55,715 nucleotides of DNA from positions 1 through 55,715 of the forward strand of contig DATLQU010000021.1 in the NCBI GenBank assembly GCA_035535015.1, in the 5' to 3' direction. Origin of the DNA: Palsa-661 sp035535015. GTDB lineage: Bacteria; Actinomycetota; Acidimicrobiia; Acidimicrobiales; UBA8190. Each line of letters begins with the position of its first letter. The stretch's first letter is position 1. The notes under the pieces are model-generated. The model saw only the letters and a list, made by a program, of their open reading frames with translations. It did no database searches and had not been told where the DNA came from. A program made the position numbers and the translations under genes. Below, piece by piece: positions 1 to 8,933 of this stretch.

Positions 1-559
1 GCTCGATCAGTATCAGGATTCCGAAGATGACGAAGCTGTCGAAGGCCTGGATGAGCGGCACCGGGACCCGCTTGCCCGCCTCGCCGGCGTAGGCCAAGCC
101 ATACCAGGCCGTCGTCTGCCGTCCACCGCCGGCCACCATCAATTGGGGGCCGAGAAGCCGTCCCACCCCCCATGCCGCCATCAGGACCGGACTCACGATG
201 TCGAGCGCTCTCACCGAAGGCAGCTCGGGGCACCGTCGACGGGCCAGGATCACCCCAACGGGGATTCCGAACAACAGGCCGCCGAACGACGACAGCCCCC
301 CTTGCCAGATAGCCAGGATCTGTGACGGGTGGGCACTGTAGGTGGACCAGTTGGCCACCACGTGCAGCAGCCGTGCTCCGGCGATGGATGCCACCACGAT
401 CCACAGGAAGACGCCGGTCAGCCACTGCCACGGGTAGCCGTTGTTGCGGAGCCGGCGCTCGAAGTAGCGGTAGGCGAACCAGAAGGTGATGGCCAGGCCG
501 ATCCCGTAGGTGTGGACTTCGAGCGGTCCGATGTGGAATGCGACGGGGATCGGCTTCAC
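1..559 (-). CDS. Lgt-like membrane protein (prolipoprotein diacylglyceryl transferase family), C-terminus off the left edge
   Basis: A GTG start at 559 opens a frame that runs without a stop to base 1, giving 186 residues. The N-terminus fits Lgt: an opening like FHIGPLEVHTYG, an aromatic helix, GARLLHVV, and a GGLSSFGG segment where Lgt proteins carry a GG-x(4)-GG motif. Lgt moves diacylglycerol from phosphatidylglycerol to the lipobox cysteine of prelipoproteins in the membrane. The usual GRxGNFxNxE signature is not seen. In its place is GRLLGPQLMVAGGG, so this may be a divergent paralogue rather than the working Lgt. The partner segment after the signature is cut off by the window edge. 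Confidence 0.7.
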   Translation of the reverse strand, partial: MKPIPVAFHIGPLEVHTYGIGLAITFWFAYRYFERRLRNNGYPWQWLTGVFLWIVVASIAGARLLHVVANWSTYSAHPSQILAIWQGGLSSFGGLLFGIPVGVILARRRCPELPSVRALDIVSPVLMAAWGVGRLLGPQLMVAGGGRQTTAWYGLAYAGEAGKRVPVPLIQAFDSFVIFGILILIE

Positions 560-730
560 TGTGGTCCTCGGCTGGATGAAACCAGGCGGGGCACCCGGCG
601 GCTCTCAGCGTACCGTCGGAGCGGGCCTCGATGAGGCCGGTGCGCCTGTCATCGGGCTGGCCCGGCCCTGGTGGCGGCACGAACCGCCGTCCGACCCTAC
701 GCTGCGGTCGTCGTCGGCCGAGGAGAGATC

Positions 731-1528
731 ATGGGAGCACTCGAGGGGAAGGTGGCCGTCGTCACCGGTGCGGCGTCGGGGATCGGGCTGGCCTGTGCCA
801 CCCGGTTCACGGCCGAGGGCGCCACCGTCGTGGCCGTGGACATCGCCCAGGAGGCGGTCCGGGCGGTGGCGCAGAGCCTGGGCGCCGTGGCCGTCCGGGC
901 CGACGTCAGCCGACCGGCCGACTGGGACGCCGTAGTCGAGTCCGTCAGGACCCTCGGTGGTGTCGATGCCGTCTACCTGAATGCAGGCGTCACCACGCCG
1001 GAAGGGGACATCACGGCCCTCACCGACGATCAGTACCGTCGCATCCTGTCGGTCAATGTCGACGGAGTCGTCTTCGGCGCCCGCGCCCTCGTTCCCGAGC
1101 TCACGGCGCGCGGCGGCGGTGCCATCGTGGCCACCGCCTCCTTGGCCGGCCTGGTGGCGTTTGCCGCCGATCCCATCTACGCCATGACCAAACATGCCGT
1201 CGTGGGACTCGTCCGTGCCCTCGCCCTGCGCCTGGCGGACGGCGGCATCACCGTCAACGCCGTCTGCCCGGGACTCGTCGACACACCCCTGGTGGGCGGC
1301 GAGGTCCGCGATCTGCTGGCGGCGTCGGACTTCCCGCTCATCTCGCCCGACGCCGTGGCCGCCGCCGTTCTCGGCTGCGTCCTCGGAGGCGACACCGGTC
1401 AGGCCGTCGTGGTCCAGGCGGGACGCGAGGCCCTCCCGTTCCGCTTCGCCCGGCCGCCGGGCCCCCGCCAGCCGGGTGCCGAAGGGCGGACCCCGCCGGG
1501 ACTGCTGGCCGCTCCCCGAGACGGCTGA
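731..1528 (+). CDS. SDR family NAD(P)-dependent oxidoreductase
   Basis: This is a 265-residue classical short-chain dehydrogenase. The Rossmann glycine motif TGAASGIG is at residues 12-19, NAG at 84-86, the catalytic Ser near 137, and the YxxxK pair at Tyr150 and Lys154. I chose the ATG at 731 because GAGGAGAG sits just upstream and the glycine motif then falls at the usual distance from the N-terminus. The frame is open for 20 codons further upstream. The substrate cannot be told from sequence. The gene stands alone between the Lgt-like gene (minus) and the NlpC/P60 gene (minus). Confidence 0.9.
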   Translation: MGALEGKVAVVTGAASGIGLACATRFTAEGATVVAVDIAQEAVRAVAQSLGAVAVRADVSRPADWDAVVESVRTLGGVDAVYLNAGVTTPEGDITALTDDQYRRILSVNVDGVVFGARALVPELTARGGGAIVATASLAGLVAFAADPIYAMTKHAVVGLVRALALRLADGGITVNAVCPGLVDTPLVGGEVRDLLAASDFPLISPDAVAAAVLGCVLGGDTGQAVVVQAGREALPFRFARPPGPRQPGAEGRTPPGLLAAPRDG

Positions 1529-1558
1529 CTCCGGTGGCCGCCGGGCCGGCCCCGATAC

Positions 1559-2686
1559 CTACGGCCGGCCGGCCCCGACCAGTCCGTTGGACCAGATGCC
1601 CGTGACCTGGACGTTCTCTCCCGTCTCGGGCGCCTGCACCATCCGGCCGCCACCGATGAACATCGTCACGTGGCCGATGGTCCCGCCCTCGTCGTAGAAG
1701 AGAAGGTCTCCGGGCTGGAGGTCGGACAGCGGCACGTGCTCGGTGTCGTCGTACTGGGCGGCCGCCGAGTGGGGGAGGCTCACCCCGGCCCGGCCCCAGG
1801 CCCACATGGTCAGGCCCGAGCAGTCGAAACCCTGTCCCGGGGTGGCCCCGGCCCAGACGTAGGGGACACCCAACTGGCTCATGGCCGCGGCGACCGCCGC
1901 GCCACCACCGGCCGACGGGGCCGGGATGTTCGTTCCGGCGCCACTCGCCGCCGCCGCCGCTGCTGCGGCCTGCGCGGCGACCCGCTGCCTGAAGGCGGCT
2001 GCCTGGGCCGCCGCCGCCGCCGCCTGCTGCTGCGCCACCAGCGAGGCGATATGCCCCTTCACCTTCGACAGCGTGGCCTGCTGATCGGCCAGCTCTGTCT
2101 GGGCGCCCTGCTTCGCCGTCTGGGCCGCGCTCAGCGCCGCCTGGGCTTGCGTCTCGGTCGCCTGTAGCTGACTCTCCTGCGCGTTCAAGGCGTCCTGGGC
2201 CCGGTTCAGCCGATCTATGGCGTTCGACACGTTGCCGCTCGCCACCTTCTGGTACTCGCTGAGCACCGACGACCGTTCTCCGCCCGGCGAGAAGAGCTGC
2301 TCGAGACCGTTGTCCGCTCCACCCGAGGTGTAGTCGTCGAGAGCCTGGCCGCGCAGGTTGGCCTCGTCGGCCTCCACCCGTGCCTTCGTCCGGCTGATCT
2401 GGCTGCGGGTCTGTGACAGCTGCTGGTCGAGCTGGCTGACCTGGATCACCGCCTGGTCGTACTTCTCGCTCAGTGCCGCCAGTTGCTGGCTCTGCGCCTG
2501 GATCTGGTTGGCCAGTGCCGTGGCCTCCGCTTTGGCGCTCGTCAGGCTGTCCGCCGATGCCGGGAGAGTCGCCGGGAGGACCGCTCCGGCGGTCAGGGTG
2601 ACGGCGATACAGCTCAACAGCACAACACCCAGGGGACGACACGTCCGCCGACGCTGCGCCGTCGAGGGGGGCTCGAGGCGAGTCAC
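1559..2686 (-). CDS. Secreted NlpC/P60 peptidoglycan endopeptidase with coiled-coil N-terminus
   Basis: The product is about 375 residues. It has an Arg-rich n-region and hydrophobic signal peptide ending near ASADS, then a long Gln/Ala-rich coiled coil, an Ala-rich linker, and a C-terminal NlpC/P60 domain. The catalytic Cys is about residue 289 in GFDCSG and the His about residue 339 in GHVTMF. The layout matches actinobacterial RipA/RipC-type D,L-endopeptidases that cut stem peptides during cell separation. The coiled coil probably controls activity or binds a divisome partner. I chose GTG at 2686. A TTG at 2707 is an alternative, and neither has a good ribosome binding site. Confidence 0.88.
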   Translation of the reverse strand: MTRLEPPSTAQRRRTCRPLGVVLLSCIAVTLTAGAVLPATLPASADSLTSAKAEATALANQIQAQSQQLAALSEKYDQAVIQVSQLDQQLSQTRSQISRTKARVEADEANLRGQALDDYTSGGADNGLEQLFSPGGERSSVLSEYQKVASGNVSNAIDRLNRAQDALNAQESQLQATETQAQAALSAAQTAKQGAQTELADQQATLSKVKGHIASLVAQQQAAAAAAQAAAFRQRVAAQAAAAAAAASGAGTNIPAPSAGGGAAVAAAMSQLGVPYVWAGATPGQGFDCSGLTMWAWGRAGVSLPHSAAAQYDDTEHVPLSDLQPGDLLFYDEGGTIGHVTMFIGGGRMVQAPETGENVQVTGIWSNGLVGAGRP

Positions 2687-2898
2687 AACGGGAGCAATGC
2701 ATAGCAAGAAGAGATGCCCATAGCAAGGATTTCGCCCCCTCCGAGCCGCTGACCTGGGACTCCTCCTTCGGAGTACCGAAGACTGTGGCGGCGAACCCTC
2801 CCCGGCCCCGACGCCGCCACCTGGGCCGCAATGGCCATCGGAGCCCGGAGGTCGGTCGGCGCAGGGTCTCCCCAGGCGGGCCCATTAGCCTCCGGTCG

Positions 2899-3552
2899 GT
2901 GCATCCGATCGAGCGTCTCCGGTACGTGGCCCGGGCCGGCTGGGGGGCGCCCGACGTGCTCGCCGCCGAAGCGGCCTGGGCCCTGGCCGACCTGGCCGAC
3001 CGGGAGCCACAGGCCGTGCTGCCCTCGTGCCGACGCCTGCTCGACCGTCATCCCGGCTGCGGACCCATGTGGTGGGTGGCGTCCCGGATCGTCACCGCCG
3101 GCGACCAGGTGTCGGAAGGGGAGCGCTGCGCCGACGCCCTCGAGGGCGATCCCACGGAGACTCTCCTCGACGACGCCCTCCCCGACGGCGCCCGGATCGT
3201 GCGTCGCGGTGCAGTGAGCGACGTGGCCAGCGCCGACGTCGTCGTCGTTCAGGTCGACGCTATCGGCCCGGCCGCCATGCTGGTCGACCCCGACGTCCGG
3301 GGCCTGCTCGACGCCGCCCGGGCGCTCGAGGTGCCGGTCTGGGTGGAGGCGGGGGTCGGCCGGATCCTTCCGCCGCGCCTGTGGGAGGCGTTGGTCCGGA
3401 AGTTGGACTCCTCGGCCCACGGCCACGGCAGCGTGGTCGTCGATCTCTCCGGGGTGGAACGCGTGGTCGGTCCTCACGGGGCGCAGCCCCCACGGCTGGC
3501 CGTGGCCGGCACCGACTGCCCCGAACCCCCGGAGCTGCTGGCGCGTTGGTAG
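2899..3552 (+). CDS. Hypothetical protein, weak eIF2B-like character
   Basis: The product is about 217 residues if started at GTG 2899. The frame is open back to 2785, but that stretch is Arg/Pro-rich and unlike a conserved N-terminus. The start of the protein is helical and Ala-rich. The centre has an alternating strand/helix pattern (ADVVVVQVDAIG, then a segment ending VPVWVEAGVG) that recalls the nucleotide-binding half of initiation factor 2B/ribose-1,5-bisphosphate isomerase-like proteins. That likeness is weak, and I do not assign a function. It lies 31 bases before the dienelactone hydrolase gene on the same strand. Confidence 0.6.
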   Translation: MHPIERLRYVARAGWGAPDVLAAEAAWALADLADREPQAVLPSCRRLLDRHPGCGPMWWVASRIVTAGDQVSEGERCADALEGDPTETLLDDALPDGARIVRRGAVSDVASADVVVVQVDAIGPAAMLVDPDVRGLLDAARALEVPVWVEAGVGRILPPRLWEALVRKLDSSAHGHGSVVVDLSGVERVVGPHGAQPPRLAVAGTDCPEPPELLARW

Positions 3553-3583
3553 CGCACCCGAGCCACCGGTAGCGTCGACCCCC

Positions 3584-4264
3584 ATGGGCGAGATGATCGA
3601 GTTCCCGAGTAATGGCTCCACCGATTCCGGCTATCTGGCCGTTGCGCCCTCGGGCTCCGGCCCCGGGGTGGTGGTCATCCAGGAGTGGTGGGGTCTGGTG
3701 CCGCACATCAAGGACGTCTGCGACCGGTTCGCCGCCGCCGGCTTCGTGGCCCTGGCGCCCGACCTCTACCGCGGCAAGCAGGTCTCCGAACCCGACGAAG
3801 CCGGAAAAGAGATGATGGCCATGCACCTCGATCAGGCCGGCAAGGACATGTCCGGTGCGGTGGACGAGGTGCGCCGCCGTTCGGGCCACGACGACGTCGG
3901 GGTGGTCGGCTTCTGCATGGGTGGCGGCCTGGCCTTGGTGCTCGCCGTCCAGCGCGCCGACGCCGTCGCCGCTTGCGTCTCCTTCTACGGCGTCATCCCC
4001 TGGCCCGACGCCCAGCCCGACTACGCCCAGTTGCGCGCCGCCGTGCAGGCCCATATCGCCGAGCTCGACGGTTTCTTCGGGCCCGCCGCCGCCGACGCCC
4101 TCGAAGCCCAACTGAAGGGCCTCGGAAAGGACGTCGAATTTCATCACTACGCCGGTGCCGATCACGCCTTCTTCAATGACAGCCGTCCCGAGGTCTACGA
4201 CGAGCCGGCGTCGGCCCTGGCGTGGGATCGGACGATCGCATTCCTCCACGCCCGGATCGGGTGA
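3584..4264 (+). CDS. Dienelactone hydrolase family protein
   Basis: The product is 226 residues, normal for the family, with an alpha/beta hydrolase fold and no signal peptide. The triad reads as Cys111 in GFCMGGG, Asp162 in ELDGFF, and His194 in GADHAFF. A cysteine nucleophile is the hallmark of dienelactone hydrolases, which open carboxymethylenebutenolide in catechol breakdown. No other catechol genes are nearby, so the true substrate may be another ester or lactone. The stop codon overlaps the next gene's GTG start (GTGA), which suggests coupled translation. Confidence 0.9.
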   Translation: MGEMIEFPSNGSTDSGYLAVAPSGSGPGVVVIQEWWGLVPHIKDVCDRFAAAGFVALAPDLYRGKQVSEPDEAGKEMMAMHLDQAGKDMSGAVDEVRRRSGHDDVGVVGFCMGGGLALVLAVQRADAVAACVSFYGVIPWPDAQPDYAQLRAAVQAHIAELDGFFGPAAADALEAQLKGLGKDVEFHHYAGADHAFFNDSRPEVYDEPASALAWDRTIAFLHARIG

Positions 4265-5496
4265 GCGCCGCCTCGGAGACCCCGGCGGGGGAGGTGGGCC
4301 GCTACATCGAGCTGGGCCTGGCCATCGGTCGTCATATCGACGGTTTCGTCGACGCCTACTACGGACCCCCGGGCCCGGCCGTCCGCGCCGCCGCCGGTGC
4401 CCCGCCCCCGCCCGACCAGCTGGTGTCCGAGGCGCGCGCCCTGATCGCATCGCTCGACGCCGGTGCCGACCTCGACGACCAGACGGCGCCACCGGAGAGC
4501 GACCTGGTGGCCGGCGCCCGCCGCCGCTGGCTGCGGGCCCAGGTGGTGGGCCTGCTGACCACGGCCCGACGCCTGGCCGGAGAGCCCGTCGGCTACGTCG
4601 AAGAAGTCGAATCCTGTTACGGGGTGCGCCCGGCCCCGGTCCCCGAAGAGCAGATCGCCGCCGCCCATCGTCGGCTGTCGAAGGCTCTGCCCGGAACGGG
4701 GGCCATCGCTGACCGCCTGATCGCCTGGCGCGAGGCCCATGTCGTTTCCCCCGATCGACTGCCCCGGGCCATCGACTCTCTGGCCGAAGACCTCCGGGAG
4801 AGAACCGATCGTCTCTTCGGTCTTCCCGACGGCGAGCACATCGACTTCGAGCTGGTCCACGACAAGCCCTGGTCCGGTTTCAACACCTACCTGGGAGATC
4901 TCCACTCACGGGTGGCCATCAACACCGATCTTCCCGTCCTCTCGACCTCTCTCGCCCATCTGGTGGCCCACGAGGCCTATCCGGGCCACCACACGGAACA
5001 CTCCCGTAAGGAGCTGGGACTGGTCCGCCGCCGGCGCTGGCTGGAGGAGAGCATCTTCCTGGTCGGCACCCCCCAGTGCCTGATCGCCGAGGGACTGGCC
5101 GACCTGGGCCTCGAGACCGTGCTCGGACCCCGGCCGGAGAACGTCGTCGCCGGCCATCTGCATCCTCTCGGGATCCGGTACGACGCCGACGTGATCGCGG
5201 CGGTGTCGGAGGCCGGAGAAGCGCTCGGGGCCGTCCGGGGCAACGCCGCCTGGCGTCTCTACGTCGACGGGGCCGATCCGCAGGTCGTGGTCGACGAGGT
5301 GGCCCGGTGGTCACTGCTGCCCAGGGTCCGGGCCGAGAAGGCCGTGCAATTCCTCCTCCACCCCACCTGGCGCGCCTACATCTCCTGCTACGTGGAGGGA
5401 CTCCCGCTGTGCCGACGCTTCGTGGCCGGCGATCCGGCGCGATTCGGCCGCCTGCTCACCGAGCAAATGCTGCCCGCCGACCTCGACGCCGCCTGA
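4261..5496 (+). CDS. DUF885-like protein with HExxPGHH motif
   Basis: The product is 411 residues from the GTG at 4261, which overlaps the previous stop by 4 bases. A start at 4222 inside the hydrolase gene is also open but less likely. The mostly helical protein carries HEAYPGHH at residues 237-244, the mark of the DUF885 group, which is thought to be metallopeptidase-like. It is shorter than typical DUF885 proteins of about 550 residues. There is no signal peptide or membrane segment. Metal binding by the motif is inferred from the family, and the substrate is unknown. Confidence 0.75.
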   Translation: MSAASETPAGEVGRYIELGLAIGRHIDGFVDAYYGPPGPAVRAAAGAPPPPDQLVSEARALIASLDAGADLDDQTAPPESDLVAGARRRWLRAQVVGLLTTARRLAGEPVGYVEEVESCYGVRPAPVPEEQIAAAHRRLSKALPGTGAIADRLIAWREAHVVSPDRLPRAIDSLAEDLRERTDRLFGLPDGEHIDFELVHDKPWSGFNTYLGDLHSRVAINTDLPVLSTSLAHLVAHEAYPGHHTEHSRKELGLVRRRRWLEESIFLVGTPQCLIAEGLADLGLETVLGPRPENVVAGHLHPLGIRYDADVIAAVSEAGEALGAVRGNAAWRLYVDGADPQVVVDEVARWSLLPRVRAEKAVQFLLHPTWRAYISCYVEGLPLCRRFVAGDPARFGRLLTEQMLPADLDAA

Positions 5497-5557
5497 GCGG
5501 TCCCGGTCCCGCCGCTCGACCTGGTGAGGGGCACCGCCGGCCCGTTACCATCGTCGT

Positions 5558-6496
5558 ATGTCCGACCGCAGCCGGAACCTGCCCCGCCGCTCCTGCTTCT
5601 CCACCCCGGGTTCGAACGAGCGCTTCCTGGAGAAGGCCCCCAGCGTCCCCGCCGACATGTCCTTCCTGGACCTCGAGGACTCGGTGGCCCCCCTGGAGAA
5701 GGAGGCGGCCCGGGCCAAGGTGGTCGAGGCCATCCGCAAACAACCGTGGGACGACCGGGTGCTCTGTGTCCGGATCAACGCCTGGGACACCGAGTGGACC
5801 TACGGGGACGTGATCGAGGTGGTGGGCAACGCCGGTGAGCGCCTCGACGAGCTCATGCTCCCCAAGGTGCAGTCCGCCGCCGAGGTGGTGGCCCTCGACC
5901 TCCTGCTCACCCAGGTGGAGAAGCGCAGCGGTCTGCCCATCGGCCACATCGGGATCGAGGCCCAGATCGAGACGACCAGGGGACTGATCAACGTCGACGA
6001 GATCTGCGCCTGCTCACCGCGCCTCGAGACGATCATCTTCGGCCCGGCCGATTTCGCCGCCTCCATGGAGATGCCCGTGCTCACCGGCGGAGTGCAGATC
6101 TCGGAATATCCCGGCGACCACTTCAACTACGTCTTCTCCCGGATCTTGATGGCGGGCCGGGCCAACGGTCTCCAGGTCATCGACGGCCCGTATCTGCGGG
6201 TGAAGGACATGGACGGCCTGCGCGACTTCTCCCAGCGCACCCGGGTGCTCGGCTACGACGGGAAGTGGGCCCTCACCCCCGACCAGGTCACCGTGCTCAA
6301 CGAGCTGTACTCACCGACGCAGGAGCAGTTCGACCGGGCCTGGGACATCCTCGACGCCTATCAGCAGGCCACCGAGAACGACCGCAAAGGTGCCGTCATG
6401 TTCGGCGACGAGATGATCGACGAAGCCAGTCGCAAGATGGCCACCAAGTTCGTCACCCGGGGCACCCGTGCCGGGTTGGCTCGCTCGAAGGCCTGA
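5558..6496 (+). CDS. HpcH/HpaI-type CoA-ester lyase (CitE-like)
   Basis: The product is 312 residues, a TIM-barrel aldolase of the citrate lyase beta/malyl-CoA lyase group. Visible landmarks are RSCFSTPGSNERF at the N-terminus, FLDLEDSVAP, an LPKVQ strand, the metal-binding Glu in IEAQIET and a GPADF motif. These enzymes cleave or form 3-hydroxyacyl-CoA esters such as malyl-CoA, citramalyl-CoA or HMG-CoA with Mg2+. The acyl-CoA dehydrogenase and MaoC hydratase within 4 kb resemble the Rv2498c (CitE)/Rv2499c neighbourhood, so a role in branched-chain or C5 acyl-CoA breakdown is plausible. It converges on the acyl-CoA dehydrogenase gene. Confidence 0.87.
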   Translation: MSDRSRNLPRRSCFSTPGSNERFLEKAPSVPADMSFLDLEDSVAPLEKEAARAKVVEAIRKQPWDDRVLCVRINAWDTEWTYGDVIEVVGNAGERLDELMLPKVQSAAEVVALDLLLTQVEKRSGLPIGHIGIEAQIETTRGLINVDEICACSPRLETIIFGPADFAASMEMPVLTGGVQISEYPGDHFNYVFSRILMAGRANGLQVIDGPYLRVKDMDGLRDFSQRTRVLGYDGKWALTPDQVTVLNELYSPTQEQFDRAWDILDAYQQATENDRKGAVMFGDEMIDEASRKMATKFVTRGTRAGLARSKA

Positions 6497-6515
6497 GTCC
6501 CCGCAACCGCGACGG

Positions 6516-8165
6516 TCAACCCGCCTGTTCGACGAGCCGCCGGGCCACCACTTTCAGAGCGAGCGTTTCATCGGCACCTTCGAAGATGGACAGCACCCGG
6601 GCATCGACGAAGTACCGGCTGACGGAGAACTCCTCGGCGTAGCCCATGCCCCCGTGGATCTGCAGGGCTTCACGGGTCACCCATTCCGCCGCCCGGCAGA
6701 CGTAGGCCTTCAGCATCGACGCCTCGAGCGTTCCCTCCCCGCGAGACATAAGCCGGGCCACGTCATAGGAGAACTGTCGCGTGCACTGGATGAGGACGGC
6801 CATCCGGGTCAATTTCGCCCGGGTCAGCTGGTAGTCCAGGATCGGCCGGCCGAAGACGACGCGGTTCGTGGCGTATTCGTAGGCGGCTTCGTAGGCGGCC
6901 TGCATCACCCCGAGGGCACGCGCCGCCGTCTGGAGCCGACCGTTCTCGAAGCCGGCCATCTGCAGGTAGAAGCCGCGGCCCACTCCCGCCTCGCCACCCA
7001 CCAGGTGGTCGGCCGGCACGAACCAGTTCTCGAAGGCGATCTCGTAGGAATGCATGCCCCGGTAGCCGAGGGTGTCGATCGGCCGGCCCTCCATACGACC
7101 GGGGGCGTCGGAACGGCCTTGCGAGCCCGCATCCTGGGTGCCCGCATCCTGGGTGCCCGCATCCTGGGTGAAGGTGAAACCGTGACCGTCGCCCCGGGGC
7201 TTCTCCAGGATGAACAGCGACAGGCCCCGGTGGGCCTTCGATCGATCGGGATCGGTCCGGGCCAGAAGCATGATCACGTCGGCCCGGGCGGCGAATGTGC
7301 ACCAGGTCTTCACCCCGTTGATCAGCCATCCACCGTCGGTGGCCGTGGCCGAGGTGACGATGTTGGCCACATCGGAGCCGAAGTCGGGCTCGGTGACGGC
7401 CACGGCATTCATCACCGCTCCCGACGCCAGCTCCGGCAGCCATCGTTGTTTCTGCTCTTCGGTACCTCCGGCCACGAGAGCCCGGGCCAGGATCTCCGGT
7501 CGTGTGATCAGCGAACCGCCGGCGCCGAGTGAACCCCAGGCCAGCTCCTCGGTGGCCACCACCATGCCCAGGTAGTCGCTCTCCCCGCCGCCGGCGAAGC
7601 CGCCGTATTCCTCGGGGATCGACAATCCGAGAGCTCCCATCTCGGCCAGGCCGGCGATGACCTCCTCGGGTATGTCCGCATTGGCGCGATGGATGTGCTC
7701 GGCCCGGGGTCGCAACTGTTCCTCGGCGAACCGGTGGAAGCTCTCTCGGACGAGGGTGAAGTCGGCGTCGAGACGCCGGTCCCCCTCGGTGCCGCAGAGC
7801 GCGCTCAGGTAAGCCGGACTCCGGTAGGCGGACAGGAAAGGGGCGGCCGGTTCCCACCAGTCCCGAGTGGTGCCCCATGCTTCTTCGCGCCCGACCAGGC
7901 GGGAGGTCAGGTCGGCCAGGACATCGGCCACGAAGGCACACGCGATATGGCCCTCGTCGGTGCCCGTGCGGCCGTAGCCGAGCGCCGACGAGGCCGTTCC
8001 GACGGCGGCGGCGGCATGGGCCAGGTCGTAGGCCAGGATCTGCTCGTCGTCTATGTCCCCGGCGCCGGCCAGGCGTCCGGCGGCGCCGTTCACCACGGCA
8101 CCGGCCAGGGCGACGACGGCGGTGGCGCCATCCAGGTCGGCAGGGATCAGTGCGGTCACGGCCAC
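6516..8165 (-). CDS. Acyl-CoA dehydrogenase family protein
   Basis: The product is 549 residues, about 150 longer than a short-chain acyl-CoA dehydrogenase. The first 130 or so residues are an Ala-rich helical extension, followed by the N-terminal helical, middle beta and C-terminal helical domains. Landmarks are a FAD-binding region around AVTEPDFGSD, WLINGVKTWCTFA, and FEGADE, which carries the Glu at the usual catalytic-base position. A loop near residues 330-347 contains three copies of the pentapeptide TQDAG, coded by a perfect 15-bp tandem repeat. It should oxidise an acyl-CoA to the enoyl-CoA and pass electrons to ETF. The substrate is unknown. Confidence 0.9.
   Translation of the reverse strand: MAVTALIPADLDGATAVVALAGAVVNGAAGRLAGAGDIDDEQILAYDLAHAAAAVGTASSALGYGRTGTDEGHIACAFVADVLADLTSRLVGREEAWGTTRDWWEPAAPFLSAYRSPAYLSALCGTEGDRRLDADFTLVRESFHRFAEEQLRPRAEHIHRANADIPEEVIAGLAEMGALGLSIPEEYGGFAGGGESDYLGMVVATEELAWGSLGAGGSLITRPEILARALVAGGTEEQKQRWLPELASGAVMNAVAVTEPDFGSDVANIVTSATATDGGWLINGVKTWCTFAARADVIMLLARTDPDRSKAHRGLSLFILEKPRGDGHGFTFTQDAGTQDAGTQDAGSQGRSDAPGRMEGRPIDTLGYRGMHSYEIAFENWFVPADHLVGGEAGVGRGFYLQMAGFENGRLQTAARALGVMQAAYEAAYEYATNRVVFGRPILDYQLTRAKLTRMAVLIQCTRQFSYDVARLMSRGEGTLEASMLKAYVCRAAEWVTREALQIHGGMGYAEEFSVSRYFVDARVLSIFEGADETLALKVVARRLVEQAG
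7126..7170. repeat. Perfect 15-bp tandem repeat, 3 copies, inside the acyl-CoA dehydrogenase gene
   Basis: The unit cccgcatcctgggtg occurs three times back to back at 7126-7140, 7141-7155 and 7156-7170. It is in frame and adds Thr-Gln-Asp-Ala-Gly repeats to a surface loop of the middle domain. Confidence 0.95.
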
Positions 8166-8224
8166 GGAGGCTACAGGTCCGGTCTCGTGTCTCTGCCCCT
8201 CGCCGCCCGGTGACGCCGGATCGG

Positions 8225-8869
8225 TCAGCCGCCGGGGGCGCGGCCCACGACGGTGACGAGAGGGGGCAGCACGATGGCGTCGTCTCCGGGGGGGACCCCG
8301 GTCAGGTCCCCCAGGTAATCCGCCACCGGACCGGGACCTACGCCGGCCGGGGCTTCGGCCCAGGCGTCGATGATCTCGAGGCCGGCGTGGAGGACGAGAC
8401 CGGGCAGCAGGGCTCCGATGTCGGGATGCCGGGCATCAGGCATGGAGAGCGGCCTGCCGCCGACGCGGCCGGCCGACGTGATCGGCTCCTGGGCCACCAC
8501 CCACCCCCCGGGTCGGACCGCCTGACTCATCCGGTCCAGCACGACGGCGGGATCGACCACATGCATGAGCAGGAAGCGGCAGAAGGCCAGGTCCACCGGT
8601 TCCGGTAGCAAGAGGTCCTCACCCGCCTGGGTGATGGCCAGGACCTGGCTGAAGGCGGCCGCTTCGGCGGCGGCCACGTCGCGGGCGGCCGGATCGCTGT
8701 CCACGGCGTAGACCCGGCCCTGGCGGCCCACGATCTCGGCCAGGGCCACCGATACGTCGCCGCCCCCGGCACCGACATCGACGCAACGCCAGCCCGGGCC
8801 GATCTTCAAGCGTTCGAGGGCGGTGGCCAGGGGGCGCCGGTAGACGTCGTCACGTAAGGCGTTTCCCAC
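8225..8869 (-). CDS. Class I SAM-dependent methyltransferase
   Basis: The product is 214 residues from a GTG start. Motif I is VDVGAGGGDVS near residue 31, followed by an acidic residue after the second strand in YAVDSD, and RPGGWVVAQEP at the position of motif III. The N-terminus is short, with few residues before motif I, so substrate recognition may rest on the C-terminal part. It reads as a Methyltransf_25/31-type enzyme acting on a small molecule or lipid. The neighbours give no clue: DUF6941-like and acyl-CoA genes flank it, divergent and downstream respectively. Confidence 0.82.
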   Translation of the reverse strand: MGNALRDDVYRRPLATALERLKIGPGWRCVDVGAGGGDVSVALAEIVGRQGRVYAVDSDPAARDVAAAEAAAFSQVLAITQAGEDLLLPEPVDLAFCRFLLMHVVDPAVVLDRMSQAVRPGGWVVAQEPITSAGRVGGRPLSMPDARHPDIGALLPGLVLHAGLEIIDAWAEAPAGVGPGPVADYLGDLTGVPPGDDAIVLPPLVTVVGRAPGG

Positions 8870-8933
8870 TGCCGGCAGACGTTACCGCCCCGCCCCGCCC
8901 CTGTAGCCTCCCCGACGTGAAAGTGAAGCAGCC

